Position numbers and translations under genes: made by a program. DNA of 64,000 nucleotides from Streptomyces sp. 71268 (GTDB lineage: Bacteria > Actinomycetota > Actinomycetes > Streptomycetales > Streptomycetaceae): NCBI RefSeq assembly GCF_029392895.1, contig NZ_CP114200.1, forward strand, positions 8,128,501 through 8,192,500, given 5' to 3'. Of the stretch, positions 42,874 to 53,555 are shown piece after piece. Under the pieces are notes generated by a model that worked only from the letters and a program-made list of their open reading frames with translations, made no database searches and had not been told where the DNA came from. How positions within the stretch are numbered: position 1 is the stretch's first letter; each line of letters opens with the position of its first letter.

Positions 42874-43886
42874 ACCCGACCGATCCCCGCACCCCGGGTG
42901 CCCCGACCGCCCCCACCACCGCACATGCCAGCACCCCACCGGAGCCGACGCCCGGCGCGCCGCGCCGGCGCCGGCCCGCGCCCGGCAGGTTCGCGCTCGG
43001 CCTGCTCGTCCTCGCCCCGCCGCTGCTGCTCGCCCTGTTCGGGCCGCTGTTCGCGGGCGAGGCGGGGGAGCGGGGCGTGTCCTTCACCGCCGGCGACGGG
43101 CACTGGCTCGGCACCGACTTCGTCGGCCGCGACGTGTGGCGACAGGTGCTGCTCGGCGGCCACTCGGTGGTGCTCGTCGCGCTGTCGGCGACGCTCCTGT
43201 CCTACGTCGTCGCCCTGCCGGTCGGCCTCACCGCGGCGCTGACCCGCCGTGGCTGGCTGGAGGAGGCGCTGATGCGCCCGCTGGACGTGCTGCTCGCCGT
43301 GCCGTCGCTGCTCCTCGTGTTGCTTGTCGCCGCCGTCTACAGCCCGGGCACGCTGGGCCTGGTGCTGCTGGTGGCGCTGGTCAACATCCCGGACGCGGCC
43401 CGCATGGTCCGCGCGTCGGCGGCGGAGGCGGCCTCCCGCCCGGCCGTGGAGGCGCTGCGGATGCAGGGCGAGAGCTGGTGGCGGATCGCGGTGGGCTACG
43501 TCGGCCGCGCCACCCGGCGCACCCTGGTCGCCGACGCGGGCGTGCGCCTGACGGGCGTGCTGTACCTGGTGGCCACCGCCGCGTTCCTCGGCGTGGGCGT
43601 CGCGCCCGACGCCGCCGACTGGGCCGTCATGGTCGACCGCAACCGCACCGGTCTCTTCCTCCAGCCGTGGGCGGTGGTGGTACCCGCGCTGCTGATCGTG
43701 GGCCTGTCGATGGGCACCAACCTGCTCTTCGACGCCGCCCTCGCGCCCCGGGCCGACCGCCCGGCCCGCCCCCGCCCAGCCCGGCGCCGCCTGGCCCGCC
43801 CGCGCGCGGGCGCCCCGGCCGAGGGCCGCCCCGGGGCCACCCGGCGCTCCGCGCGCCCCACCCAAGGAGAGGAGAAGCACCGGTGA
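42870..43886 (+). CDS. ABC permease (OppC/NikC-type)
   Basis: A 338-residue DppC/OppC-like permease. An N-terminal proline-rich cytoplasmic stretch (about 1-38) precedes the first helix; then HWLGTDFVGRDVWRQVLLGG is the family's periplasmic signature, followed by five helices with the EAA-like MQGESWWRIAVGYVGRATR. The C terminus is arginine/proline-rich. GTG start overlapping the previous stop. Confidence 0.92.
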   Translation: MNPTDPRTPGAPTAPTTAHASTPPEPTPGAPRRRRPAPGRFALGLLVLAPPLLLALFGPLFAGEAGERGVSFTAGDGHWLGTDFVGRDVWRQVLLGGHSVVLVALSATLLSYVVALPVGLTAALTRRGWLEEALMRPLDVLLAVPSLLLVLLVAAVYSPGTLGLVLLVALVNIPDAARMVRASAAEAASRPAVEALRMQGESWWRIAVGYVGRATRRTLVADAGVRLTGVLYLVATAAFLGVGVAPDAADWAVMVDRNRTGLFLQPWAVVVPALLIVGLSMGTNLLFDAALAPRADRPARPRPARRRLARPRAGAPAEGRPGATRRSARPTQGEEKHR

Positions 43887-45538
43887 ACGCCGACGTGCGG
43901 GCCGTCGCCGAAGTGCGGGACCTGCGGATCGAGGTGGCGGGCCGGGCCCTGGTGGACGGCGTGAGCCTGCGCGCCCGGCCGGGCCGGGTGACCGCGCTGG
44001 TCGGCGCCTCCGGCAGTGGCAAGACCACCACTGGCCTGGCCCTGCTCGGCAGTTACCCGGCGGGCGCCGTCGTCAGCGGCGAGATACGGGTCGCCGACGG
44101 GCTCGCCGGCTACGTGCCCCAACACCCGGCGGCCGTGCTCAACCCGGCCCGGCGCGTGGGCGCGCTGCTCACCGACATCGCCCGCCGTCAGGTGCGCGAG
44201 CTGCCGCGCGGGCGGCGGCGGGCCGCCGCCCGCGAGCGGGTGCTCAGCGCGTTGGCCGCGGCCCACGTCGCCGACGGCCCGGAGACCGTCGAGCGCTACC
44301 CGCACCAGCTCTCGGGCGGACAGCAACAGCGCGTCGTACTGGCCCAGGCGCTCCTGCTCGGCGCGCGCGTCATCGTCGCCGACGAGCCCACCACGGGGCA
44401 GGACGCGCTGACCAAGCGCCGGGTGGTGGCCGAACTCGCGGCCGTGGCCCAGCGCGGCATCGCGCTCGTCCTGCTCAGCCACGACCTGGAGGTGGTGCGC
44501 GAACTGGCCGACGACATCCTGGTGTTGCGCGCCGGCCAGGTCGTCGAGGAGGGCCCAGCCGACCGACTCCTGACCGACCCGCGACACCCGTGGACCCGAC
44601 AGCTCCTGGCCCCGCCGCCGACCCCCGCCCACGGCCACCCGCGCGCCGCGCCACCCACCGCCCGCGCGGACACGGACGACGCGGGCCCGCGCCGCGCGTC
44701 CCCGCCCTGCGCCGAGGGCCTGGTCGTACGGGGACTCACCGCGCGGCACCGCGCCGGCGGGCGCCGGGGCGGGGTCGCCGTCGTACACGGCGCCGACCTC
44801 GCCGTGGCCCCGGGGGAGTCCCTGGCCCTGGTCGGCCGGTCCGGCAGCGGCAAGACCACGCTGGCCCGCTGCGTGGCCGGGCTGCACCGGGACTTCGCGG
44901 GCCGGGTACTCCTGGACGGCGCGGAGCTGCCGCGTAGCCTGCGGGACCGTACCCGGGCCGAACTGGCCGCCGTGCAGTACGTGTTCCAGGACGCCCGGGC
45001 CGCCTTCGACGCGTACCGGCCCGTGCTCGACCAGGTGGCCCGCACGGCGGTGCGGCTGCGCGGGGCCACGCCCGGCGCGGCGCGCGAGCAGGCCACGACG
45101 ACGCTCGCCGCCACCGGTCTGAGCGAGGAGCTGGCCGCGCGCCGGCCGGAACAACTCTCCGGCGGGGAGTTGCAGCGCGCGGCGCTGGCCCGGGCCCTGC
45201 TCGCCCGGCCGCGGGTGCTGCTGTGCGACGAGGTCACCTCGGGGCTCGACGCCGTCACCCGGCACGGCATCCTGCGCCTGCTCGCCACGCTGCTGCGCAA
45301 CCGAGGGGACCTGGCGCTGGTCCTGATCACGCACGACCTGGAGACGGCCGCGCTCGCCCACCGCGTGGCCGTGCTCGACGCGGGCGAGATCGTCGAGCAG
45401 GGCACGGCCCACCAGGTCCTCACGGCGCCGCGCCACCCCTTCACAGCCTCGCTCGTAACCGCGAGCCAGCCGTACGCGCCCGGCGCTGGCGGCGAGGCCG
45501 ACGACACCGTCGTCGCGGACCAGCCGGCGCCGCCGTAG
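43883..45538 (+). CDS. Fused dual ABC ATPase (OppD-OppF-type)
   Basis: A 551-residue protein with two complete nucleotide-binding domains, so one gene replaces OppD and OppF. The first half has Walker A GASGSGKTT, signature LSGGQQQR and Walker B VIVADEPTTG. The second has GRSGSGKTT, LSGGELQR and VLLCDEVTSG. A linker of about 50 residues joins them. Its GTG, after AAGGAGAGGAG, overlaps the OppC-type stop. It energises import of the cluster's ligand. No downstream gene belongs to this operon. Confidence 0.93.
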   Translation: MNADVRAVAEVRDLRIEVAGRALVDGVSLRARPGRVTALVGASGSGKTTTGLALLGSYPAGAVVSGEIRVADGLAGYVPQHPAAVLNPARRVGALLTDIARRQVRELPRGRRRAAARERVLSALAAAHVADGPETVERYPHQLSGGQQQRVVLAQALLLGARVIVADEPTTGQDALTKRRVVAELAAVAQRGIALVLLSHDLEVVRELADDILVLRAGQVVEEGPADRLLTDPRHPWTRQLLAPPPTPAHGHPRAAPPTARADTDDAGPRRASPPCAEGLVVRGLTARHRAGGRRGGVAVVHGADLAVAPGESLALVGRSGSGKTTLARCVAGLHRDFAGRVLLDGAELPRSLRDRTRAELAAVQYVFQDARAAFDAYRPVLDQVARTAVRLRGATPGAAREQATTTLAATGLSEELAARRPEQLSGGELQRAALARALLARPRVLLCDEVTSGLDAVTRHGILRLLATLLRNRGDLALVLITHDLETAALAHRVAVLDAGEIVEQGTAHQVLTAPRHPFTASLVTASQPYAPGAGGEADDTVVADQPAPP

Positions 45539-45565
45539 CAGCCGGTCGGGGGAACGGGGATCGGT

Positions 45566-45628
45566 CCGGCGGTTCGAGGTGTTGACTTAAACAATTGTTG
45601 AAGTCATACGTTCGTCTCGAACCGCCGG
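45566..45628. repeat. Long inverted repeat enclosing a second palindrome
   Basis: Perfect 13-bp arms CCGGCGGTTCGAG (45566-45578) and CTCGAACCGCCGG (45616-45628) flank 37 bases that themselves contain the near-perfect palindrome at 45583-45606. As RNA or extruded DNA it could fold into a nested hairpin just before the ABC exporter gene. Confidence 0.75.
45582..45610 (+). promoter_or_regulatory. Promoter and MarR-like operator of ABC exporter
   Basis: TTGACT (45582-45587) with CATACG (45605-45610) at a 17-bp spacing forms a plausible promoter. Inside it lies an inverted repeat of halves TGACTTAAACAA and TTGTTGAAGTCA (11 of 12 pairs, centre AACAATTGTT), typical of MarR-family operators. No MarR gene is adjacent. 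Confidence 0.65.
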
Positions 45629-45661
45629 TCAGGCGGTGCGCCACCCATCGAGGAGAGCCCC

Positions 45662-47623
45662 ATGGACATGGAAGTCACCGCCTGGACATCGCTCCACCAC
45701 GCGATGAACGCCAAGAACGACCAGCGCCCCTTCTCCCGGGCAGCCCTGCGCCGCATCGCGCGCTTCGCCAGGCCGCACCGCCCACAGATCATCAAGTTCC
45801 TGGTACTGAGCGTGGTCACCGCCGCGCTCGCGGTCGCCACACCGGTCGTCGCCGGCTGGGTGGTCAACGCCATCGTGGACGGCGACGCGGTACGCGAGGT
45901 CGTCGGCCTCGCCGTGCTGATCGCCGCCATCGCAGTGGCCGAGGCCGGCCTCGGCCTCACCCAGCGGTGGTTCTCCGCCCGCATCGGCGAGGGCCTCATC
46001 CTCGACCTGCGCCGGGCCGTCTACGACCACGTACAACGGCTGCCCGTCGCCTTCTTCACCCGCACCCGCACCGGCGCGCTCGTCAGCCGGCTCAACAACG
46101 ACGTGATCGGCGCCCAACGGGCCTTCAGCGACACGCTCTCGGGCGTGGTCAGCAACGTCGTCACGCTGCTGCTGACGCTCGGCGTGATGCTCAGCCTCTC
46201 CTGGCAGATCACCCTGCTGGCGCTGGTCCTGTTGCCGGTCTTCGTGCTGCCGGCCCGCCGGATGGGCGCCCGACTGGCCCGGCTCCAGCGCGAGGCGGCC
46301 GCCCACAACGCGGCCATGAGCACCCAGATGACCGAGCGGTTCTCGGCGCCCGGCGCCACCCTGGTCAAGCTGTTCGGCCGCCCGGACGACGAGTCGGCGG
46401 AGTTCGCGGCCCGGGCGAGGCGGGTGCGGGACATCGGAGTGCGCAGCGCGATGGTCCAGACGGTGTTCATGACCGCCCTGACCATGGTCTCGGCCCTGGC
46501 CCTCGCCCTGGTCTACGGGCTCGGCGGCTACTACGCGCTGCGCGGCAGCCTGGACGCCGGCGCCGTCGTCGCCCTGGCCCTGCTGCTGACCCGCCTGTAC
46601 GCCCCGCTGACCGCGCTGGCCAGCGCCCGGGTGGAGATCATGAGCGCCATGGTCAGCTTCGAGCGGGTCTTCGAGGTGCTGGACCTTGAGCCGCTGATCA
46701 CCGAGAAGCCGGACGCCCGCACGGTCTCTCCGGGCCCGGTCTCGGTCGAGTTCGACGCCGTCGACTTCGGCTACCCCGCCGCCGACAGGGTCTCCCTCGC
46801 CTCGCTCGAAGAGGTCGCCACGCTCGACACCCGAGGCGGCGAGCAGGTGCTGCACCAGGTCTCCTTCCGCGCCGAGCCCGGCCAGATGGTCGCCCTGGTC
46901 GGCTCCTCCGGCGCGGGCAAGTCCACCATCGCGCAACTGCTGCCCCGGCTGTACGACGTGGACGCCGGCGCGGTACGCGTCGACGGCGTGGACGTACGGG
47001 ACCTGACCGCCGCGTCCGTCCGCGAGACCATCGGCATGGTCACCCAGGACGGCCACCTCTTCCACGAGTCCATCCGCGCCAACCTGCTCCTCGCCCGCCC
47101 CGACGCCACCGACGAGCAGGTGTGGGAGGTGCTGCGCCGGGCCCGGCTCGACGGGCTGATCGCGGCGCTGCCCGACGGGCTCGACACCATCGTCGGCGAG
47201 CGCGGCTACCGGCTCTCCGGCGGCGAGCGGCAACGCCTGACCATCGCCCGGCTGCTGTTGGCCAGGCCGCAGGTGGTCATCCTCGACGAGGCCACCGCGC
47301 ACCTGGACTCCACGTCGGAGGCGGCCGTGCAGGAGGCCCTGGCCGAGGCGCTGGAGGGCCGGACCGCCGTGGTCATCGCCCACCGGCTGTCCACGGTGCG
47401 CGCCGCCGACCTGATCCTCGTCATCGAGGAGGGCCGGGTCGTCGAGCGGGGCACCCACGCCGAGCTGCTGGCCCAGCACGGCCGGTACGAGCAGCTCTAC
47501 CGCACCCAGTTCGCCGACACGGACACCGACACCGAGGCTGGCACCGGGGCCGGGGCCGCCGACGGGCCGACCACTCCGGCGGGCCCTGACGCTCCCGAAC
47601 CGCTGGCCACGGCGGCCCCGTGA
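45662..47623 (+). CDS. ABC transporter, fused permease-ATPase exporter
   Basis: A 653-residue half-type exporter of the MsbA/LmrA-like (ABCB) class. Six transmembrane helices (about 45-340) are followed by a nucleotide-binding domain with Walker A GSSGAGKST (about 425), LSGGERQR and Walker B VVILDEATAHLDS, then the H-loop AHRLSTVRAAD. A roughly 30-residue insert (SLASLEEVATLD) occurs just before the nucleotide-binding core. The C terminus is acidic/proline-rich. It has no partner half-transporter nearby, so a homodimer is likely. GAGGAG precedes the ATG. Substrate unknown; drugs or lipids are usual. Confidence 0.93.
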   Translation: MDMEVTAWTSLHHAMNAKNDQRPFSRAALRRIARFARPHRPQIIKFLVLSVVTAALAVATPVVAGWVVNAIVDGDAVREVVGLAVLIAAIAVAEAGLGLTQRWFSARIGEGLILDLRRAVYDHVQRLPVAFFTRTRTGALVSRLNNDVIGAQRAFSDTLSGVVSNVVTLLLTLGVMLSLSWQITLLALVLLPVFVLPARRMGARLARLQREAAAHNAAMSTQMTERFSAPGATLVKLFGRPDDESAEFAARARRVRDIGVRSAMVQTVFMTALTMVSALALALVYGLGGYYALRGSLDAGAVVALALLLTRLYAPLTALASARVEIMSAMVSFERVFEVLDLEPLITEKPDARTVSPGPVSVEFDAVDFGYPAADRVSLASLEEVATLDTRGGEQVLHQVSFRAEPGQMVALVGSSGAGKSTIAQLLPRLYDVDAGAVRVDGVDVRDLTAASVRETIGMVTQDGHLFHESIRANLLLARPDATDEQVWEVLRRARLDGLIAALPDGLDTIVGERGYRLSGGERQRLTIARLLLARPQVVILDEATAHLDSTSEAAVQEALAEALEGRTAVVIAHRLSTVRAADLILVIEEGRVVERGTHAELLAQHGRYEQLYRTQFADTDTDTEAGTGAGAADGPTTPAGPDAPEPLATAAP

Positions 47624-47685
47624 ACACCCGGCCCCGCCCACCGCGCGGGCCACTGACCCCCGGCCCCCGAGGCCGGCCCCACCAA

Positions 47686-47726
47686 GCCGGCGCCCTCCCC
47701 GTCACCGTGACGCGGAGGGCGCCGGC
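47686..47726. terminator. Terminator, ABC exporter/kinase convergent junction
   Basis: Perfect 13-bp stem GCCGGCGCCCTCC/GGAGGGCGCCGGC with a 15-base loop between two convergent genes. Confidence 0.8.
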
Positions 47727-47822
47727 GCGTTCACGGCCGAACGCCCCCGGCGGCCCGCCCACACGAGAACCGGGCCCGTAAGGGCCGCCCCACCCGGGCC
47801 CGTACCGCCACGGCCCCTGCCG

Positions 47823-48740
47823 TCACAGGCCCGCCAGCTCGGCCAGCGCAGCGGCCTGCGCCATCTCCTCCGCGCCGTCGGCGACCTCGCCCATGGCCGC
47901 GAACCACAGGGCGCTCTCCACCGTCCGCGCCACCGACCAGGCCAGCAGGCGCCGCGGGTCCTCGCCCACCGCGTCCGCGACCAGGGCGTACCGGTGAGCC
48001 AGCACCGGAGCCGGGTCGTCGTGCTCGAACGGCTCGTCCAACTGGGTGAGCAGCGGCCACGGGTCGTAGCCGGGGTCGCCGACCATCGGCTTGGGGTCGA
48101 TGGCCAGCCAGGGCCGACGCTCGCTGGCCAGCACGTTGCCGGGGTTGAAGTCGCCGTGCACCACGACCTCGCGGGTCGCCGACCGCGGCAACGTCCGCAG
48201 CAGGTCCACGCCGATGGCCACGAGCCCCGGGTCGTAGTCGGGCCGCAGCCGCGCCATGCGCTGCTCCACCAGCGTGGCCCACTCCCGGGCGACCTCCGCG
48301 AGCCGTTCGAGCCCGGCGGCGGGCGGCGGCGCGGACCACAGCCCGTTCAGCAGCTCCGCCGCGGCGGCGAGCCGGGCGTCGGGGGAGTGGCGGCCGTCCT
48401 CGCCCAGCTCGGTCCCCGGCACGCAGCGCTCCACCAGCAGCGCGTGCCGCCGCTCGTCGGCGGCCAGCAGGTGCACCGCGCCGTTGCCACCCCAGGTGCG
48501 CAGCCCCGCAGCCTCGCCGGCCGCCTCGCGGTGCGGCCAGGTCAGCTTGAGCACGGCCGAGCCGCCGTCGGGCAGCGCGGCCGGCGCCACCCACGAGCAG
48601 CTTCCGCCGTGGATCGGCGGGCCGAGCCGCAGCGACCAGCGGTCCCGGAACTCCGCGATGAGCGCCGGCAGCTCCGCGAGCCACGTCCGCCCGGACGCGG
48701 TCCTGGACATCTCGGTGACGACCGGCAGGTCGCCCGGCAC
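47823..48740 (-). CDS. Aminoglycoside phosphotransferase-like kinase (APH6/hydroxyurea type)
   Basis: A 305-residue kinase of the aminoglycoside/hydroxyurea antibiotic resistance family. It shows GSCSWVAPAALPDGGSAVLKL (nucleotide-binding lysine), LLVERCVPGTEL, the catalytic VVVHGDFNPGNVL and the metal-binding IDPKPMVGDPGYD. These are the APH(6)/streptomycin-3''-type motifs. Whether it inactivates a drug or acts on a normal metabolite is not known. The start is uncertain: I take a GTG where the conserved part begins; an ATG at 48968 would add a 76-residue proline/alanine-rich stretch. It is divergent from the UvrA-like gene. Confidence 0.85.
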   Translation of the reverse strand: MPGDLPVVTEMSRTASGRTWLAELPALIAEFRDRWSLRLGPPIHGGSCSWVAPAALPDGGSAVLKLTWPHREAAGEAAGLRTWGGNGAVHLLAADERRHALLVERCVPGTELGEDGRHSPDARLAAAAELLNGLWSAPPPAAGLERLAEVAREWATLVEQRMARLRPDYDPGLVAIGVDLLRTLPRSATREVVVHGDFNPGNVLASERRPWLAIDPKPMVGDPGYDPWPLLTQLDEPFEHDDPAPVLAHRYALVADAVGEDPRRLLAWSVARTVESALWFAAMGEVADGAEEMAQAAALAELAGL

Positions 48741-49217
48741 CAGCGCGGAGCCCTCGACATCGGACGCACGGCCGCCCCGCGACCGGGCGACGGGACCCGA
48801 AGCCACGGGCGGGGACGTGGACGATCTGGGGGTTGTGCCGGCGGGGGCGAGGGGGCAGGCGGGCCCGGCGGCCGGTGCCGTGACCGGGGTCACGGCCGGG
48901 CCGGCGACCGGGAGGGTGGGGCCGAGGGAAGCGGTGGGTAAGGCGGGAGGTATCGACGCGGGCGACATGGGAGCAGGGTAAGCCGGCTCGGGGGAGGAGT
49001 TCGCGGGAGTTTTCGGCGACCGCGCCGGCCCGCGCTCGCCCGCGCCTGTCTGGGCCCCGCTGGGGTCGCGGGGTGCCGCCCCGGCCCCGGTCACCGGCCC
49101 CGCGCCCGGCCCCGGCCACCGCTCCGGTTCCGGCCACTGCCCCGCCCGCCGCCGCTCGGCGCACCGGGTGGGGTGACCCGGCGTGGCGGCGGGTGGCACG
49201 GGGCTGATCATGGAGGG
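48741..49217. other. Divergent region, APH-like/UvrA2-like genes
   Basis: About 480 bp rich in CCGG, CCGGCC and GGCCCCGGCC runs. On the minus strand it can be read as a proline/alanine-rich extension of the kinase up to 48968. I see no separate gene and no convincing operator. Confidence 0.4.
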
Positions 49218-51746
<2,529 letters not shown>

Positions 51747-51755
51747 CACGGCGCC

Positions 51756-51813
51756 GGGCACCTCGGTGCCCCGTACGGCGCTGGCCGCCCGTCAGCGCCC
51801 GCTGGCCAGCGCC
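51756..51813 (+). terminator. Terminator after UvrA2-like gene
   Basis: Two hairpins: GGGCACC/GGTGCCC (51756-51771) and the perfect 10-bp stem GGCGCTGGCC/GGCCAGCGCC (51777-51813). Confidence 0.65.
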
Positions 51814-51968
51814 CCCGGCGCCGGGCCGGTCGGCCAGCGCGGCGTGAACACCCGTCACCCGGCGCGTGTCGACCGGCCCGTGCCCCTCCCGCCTGCGCCG
51901 ACGCCCGGTTCGACCGCCCGTCGTGGAGTGTCGGTATGGGGAGATGGGAGGTGAAGTGACCCTACAAA

Positions 51969-53435
51969 ATGAGCCATGTGGCGCGTTATAGCATGATGTC
52001 CGTTATGAAGAGAAAACGAATAGGACTACTGGGCGCGGGAATGACCGTGCTCACCGGCGCCGCCCTGACGGTGCTGGGCCTCGGCTCCACCACGGCCTCG
52101 GCCGCACCGCTGCCGGGCGGCCTCGGTCCCTGCGCGGGCCCGGCCTGCCCCGGCTCGGCGCAGAACCCGAACAACGGGCCCGTCGCCGGGTACGACGAGA
52201 ACATCAACGTGTTCGTGGGCGGCGACTTCCGGGTCGGCGGCTCCGCCGCCGAGGCCGAGGGGAAGATCGTCACCCTGGGCGACTTCTCGATGAACAAGAC
52301 CTCCGGGTCCAGCGTCTACAACGTCGGCGTGGTCGGGGTCGGCTCGCGCGTTCCACCGCCCAACGGCTCCGACTTCCTGACGGTCGGCGGTGACCTCACC
52401 GTCGCCGATGGCCAGCGGCTGCTCGCCGAGGAGGGCTCGATCTCCGGAAAGGTGACCTACGCCGGCGAGCGGAGCGGCCGGACCGAGCCCGACGCCGTCC
52501 ACGCCCCCGACGCCGCGGCCCCCTACGCGGGTCTGCGCGGCGCCCTGACCACCTCAAGCGGCTGCTACGCGCACGTGGCCGGTGGGGCCCGCCCGGCGAC
52601 CGGCACCGCGGTCAACCAGGGTCACCAGACCCTCTTCCGTGGCGACGGCAGCTCCCGGCTCCAGGTCTTCAACGTCGACTTCGACCTCGTCTCCCCGAGC
52701 GGCGGCGACCAGGGCATGGCCTTCGAGGGCATCCCCGAGGGCGCCACCGTCCTGGTCAACATGCTCGGCGACAGCCGGACCATCAGCAGCTACGTCGGCC
52801 ACGACGTCGGTCCCGATGGCCTCCGCGAGCGGCTGCTGTGGAACTTCCCCGACGCCTCGTCGATCACCATCAAGGGCAGCGCCCAGTTCCAGGGTGCCGT
52901 CCTGGTCGGTTCGCCGCGGAGCACGACGAAGGTCTCCGTACCGGGGATGAACGGGCGCTTCTACACGGCGGGTTCGCTGGACCACACCGCCTCCTCCGGC
53001 GCGGAGTTCCACGGCTACCCGTTCACCGGCGACCTGCCGTCCTGCGGCACCCCGCCCACCCCCACCCCGACGCCCACCCCGACCGGGCCGACGACGGAGC
53101 CGACCGGTCCGACCGACCCGACCGGCCCGACGGAGCCGGGGGAGCCGAGCCCGACGGAGACCACCCCGACCACGGGGCCGACCGCTCCGACCGTCGAGCC
53201 GAGCGCGTCGGTCACCGGCCCGACCGGCGCTCCGGTCGGGACCGCCGACCCCACCGCGCCCGCCGGGGCCGGCGGCGCGTCCTCGGCCGGCGGTAGCGGC
53301 GGAGGCGAGAGCGACGACGGGCAACTCGCGCTCACCGGCGCGCTCGGCAACCCCTGGGTGATGGGCGCCGCGGCGTTCGCCATCGCCGTGGGCACGGCCC
53401 TGACGGTGCTCGTCCGCCGGCGGCGCCTGGGCTGA
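51969..53435 (+). CDS. Choice-of-anchor A protein with LALTG sortase signal
   Basis: A 488-residue surface protein. A signal peptide (about 13-45, ending TASA-AP) is followed by a choice-of-anchor A domain (about 50-360: NINVFVGGDFRVGGSAAEAEGKI, FNVDFDLVS, LWNFPDASSITIKGSAQFQGAVLV). A 100-residue Pro/Thr/Gly-rich stalk made of T-G-P-T and T-P-type repeats leads to the sortase motif LALTG, a transmembrane helix and an RRRR tail. Streptomycete class E sortases use LAXTG. Adhesion or ice-binding-like roles are seen in relatives. The start could also be the ATG at 52005 (MKRKRIG), closer to a normal signal peptide. Confidence 0.88.
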   Translation: MSHVARYSMMSVMKRKRIGLLGAGMTVLTGAALTVLGLGSTTASAAPLPGGLGPCAGPACPGSAQNPNNGPVAGYDENINVFVGGDFRVGGSAAEAEGKIVTLGDFSMNKTSGSSVYNVGVVGVGSRVPPPNGSDFLTVGGDLTVADGQRLLAEEGSISGKVTYAGERSGRTEPDAVHAPDAAAPYAGLRGALTTSSGCYAHVAGGARPATGTAVNQGHQTLFRGDGSSRLQVFNVDFDLVSPSGGDQGMAFEGIPEGATVLVNMLGDSRTISSYVGHDVGPDGLRERLLWNFPDASSITIKGSAQFQGAVLVGSPRSTTKVSVPGMNGRFYTAGSLDHTASSGAEFHGYPFTGDLPSCGTPPTPTPTPTPTGPTTEPTGPTDPTGPTEPGEPSPTETTPTTGPTAPTVEPSASVTGPTGAPVGTADPTAPAGAGGASSAGGSGGGESDDGQLALTGALGNPWVMGAAAFAIAVGTALTVLVRRRRLG

Positions 53436-53483
53436 GCCCCTCCCCGGGCCCGCCGAGTGGTGCCCGGGTAGCCGACAGCGCGC

Positions 53484-53521
53484 GGGCGCTCGGCCGGAGT
53501 TCCGCTCCCGGCCGGGCGCCC
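53484..53521. terminator. Terminator, surface protein/permease junction
   Basis: Fourteen-bp stem (GGGCGCTCGGCCGG with its complement, one G-U pair) around a ten-base loop between convergent genes. Confidence 0.7.
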
Positions 53522-53555
53522 TGCTCGCGCCGCGCGGTCGCGGGGTGAGCGGCCG

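Noticed and set aside
33112..45538. Staphylopine/nicotianamine-type or NIS siderophore cluster
   Set aside because: No CntL-like synthase, opine dehydrogenase, IucA/IucC synthetase or NRPS is present, so none of these classes applies.
53060..53300. Independent minisatellite in the surface-protein gene
   Set aside because: The repeats are in frame and code for the Thr/Pro/Gly stalk, so they are explained by the protein.
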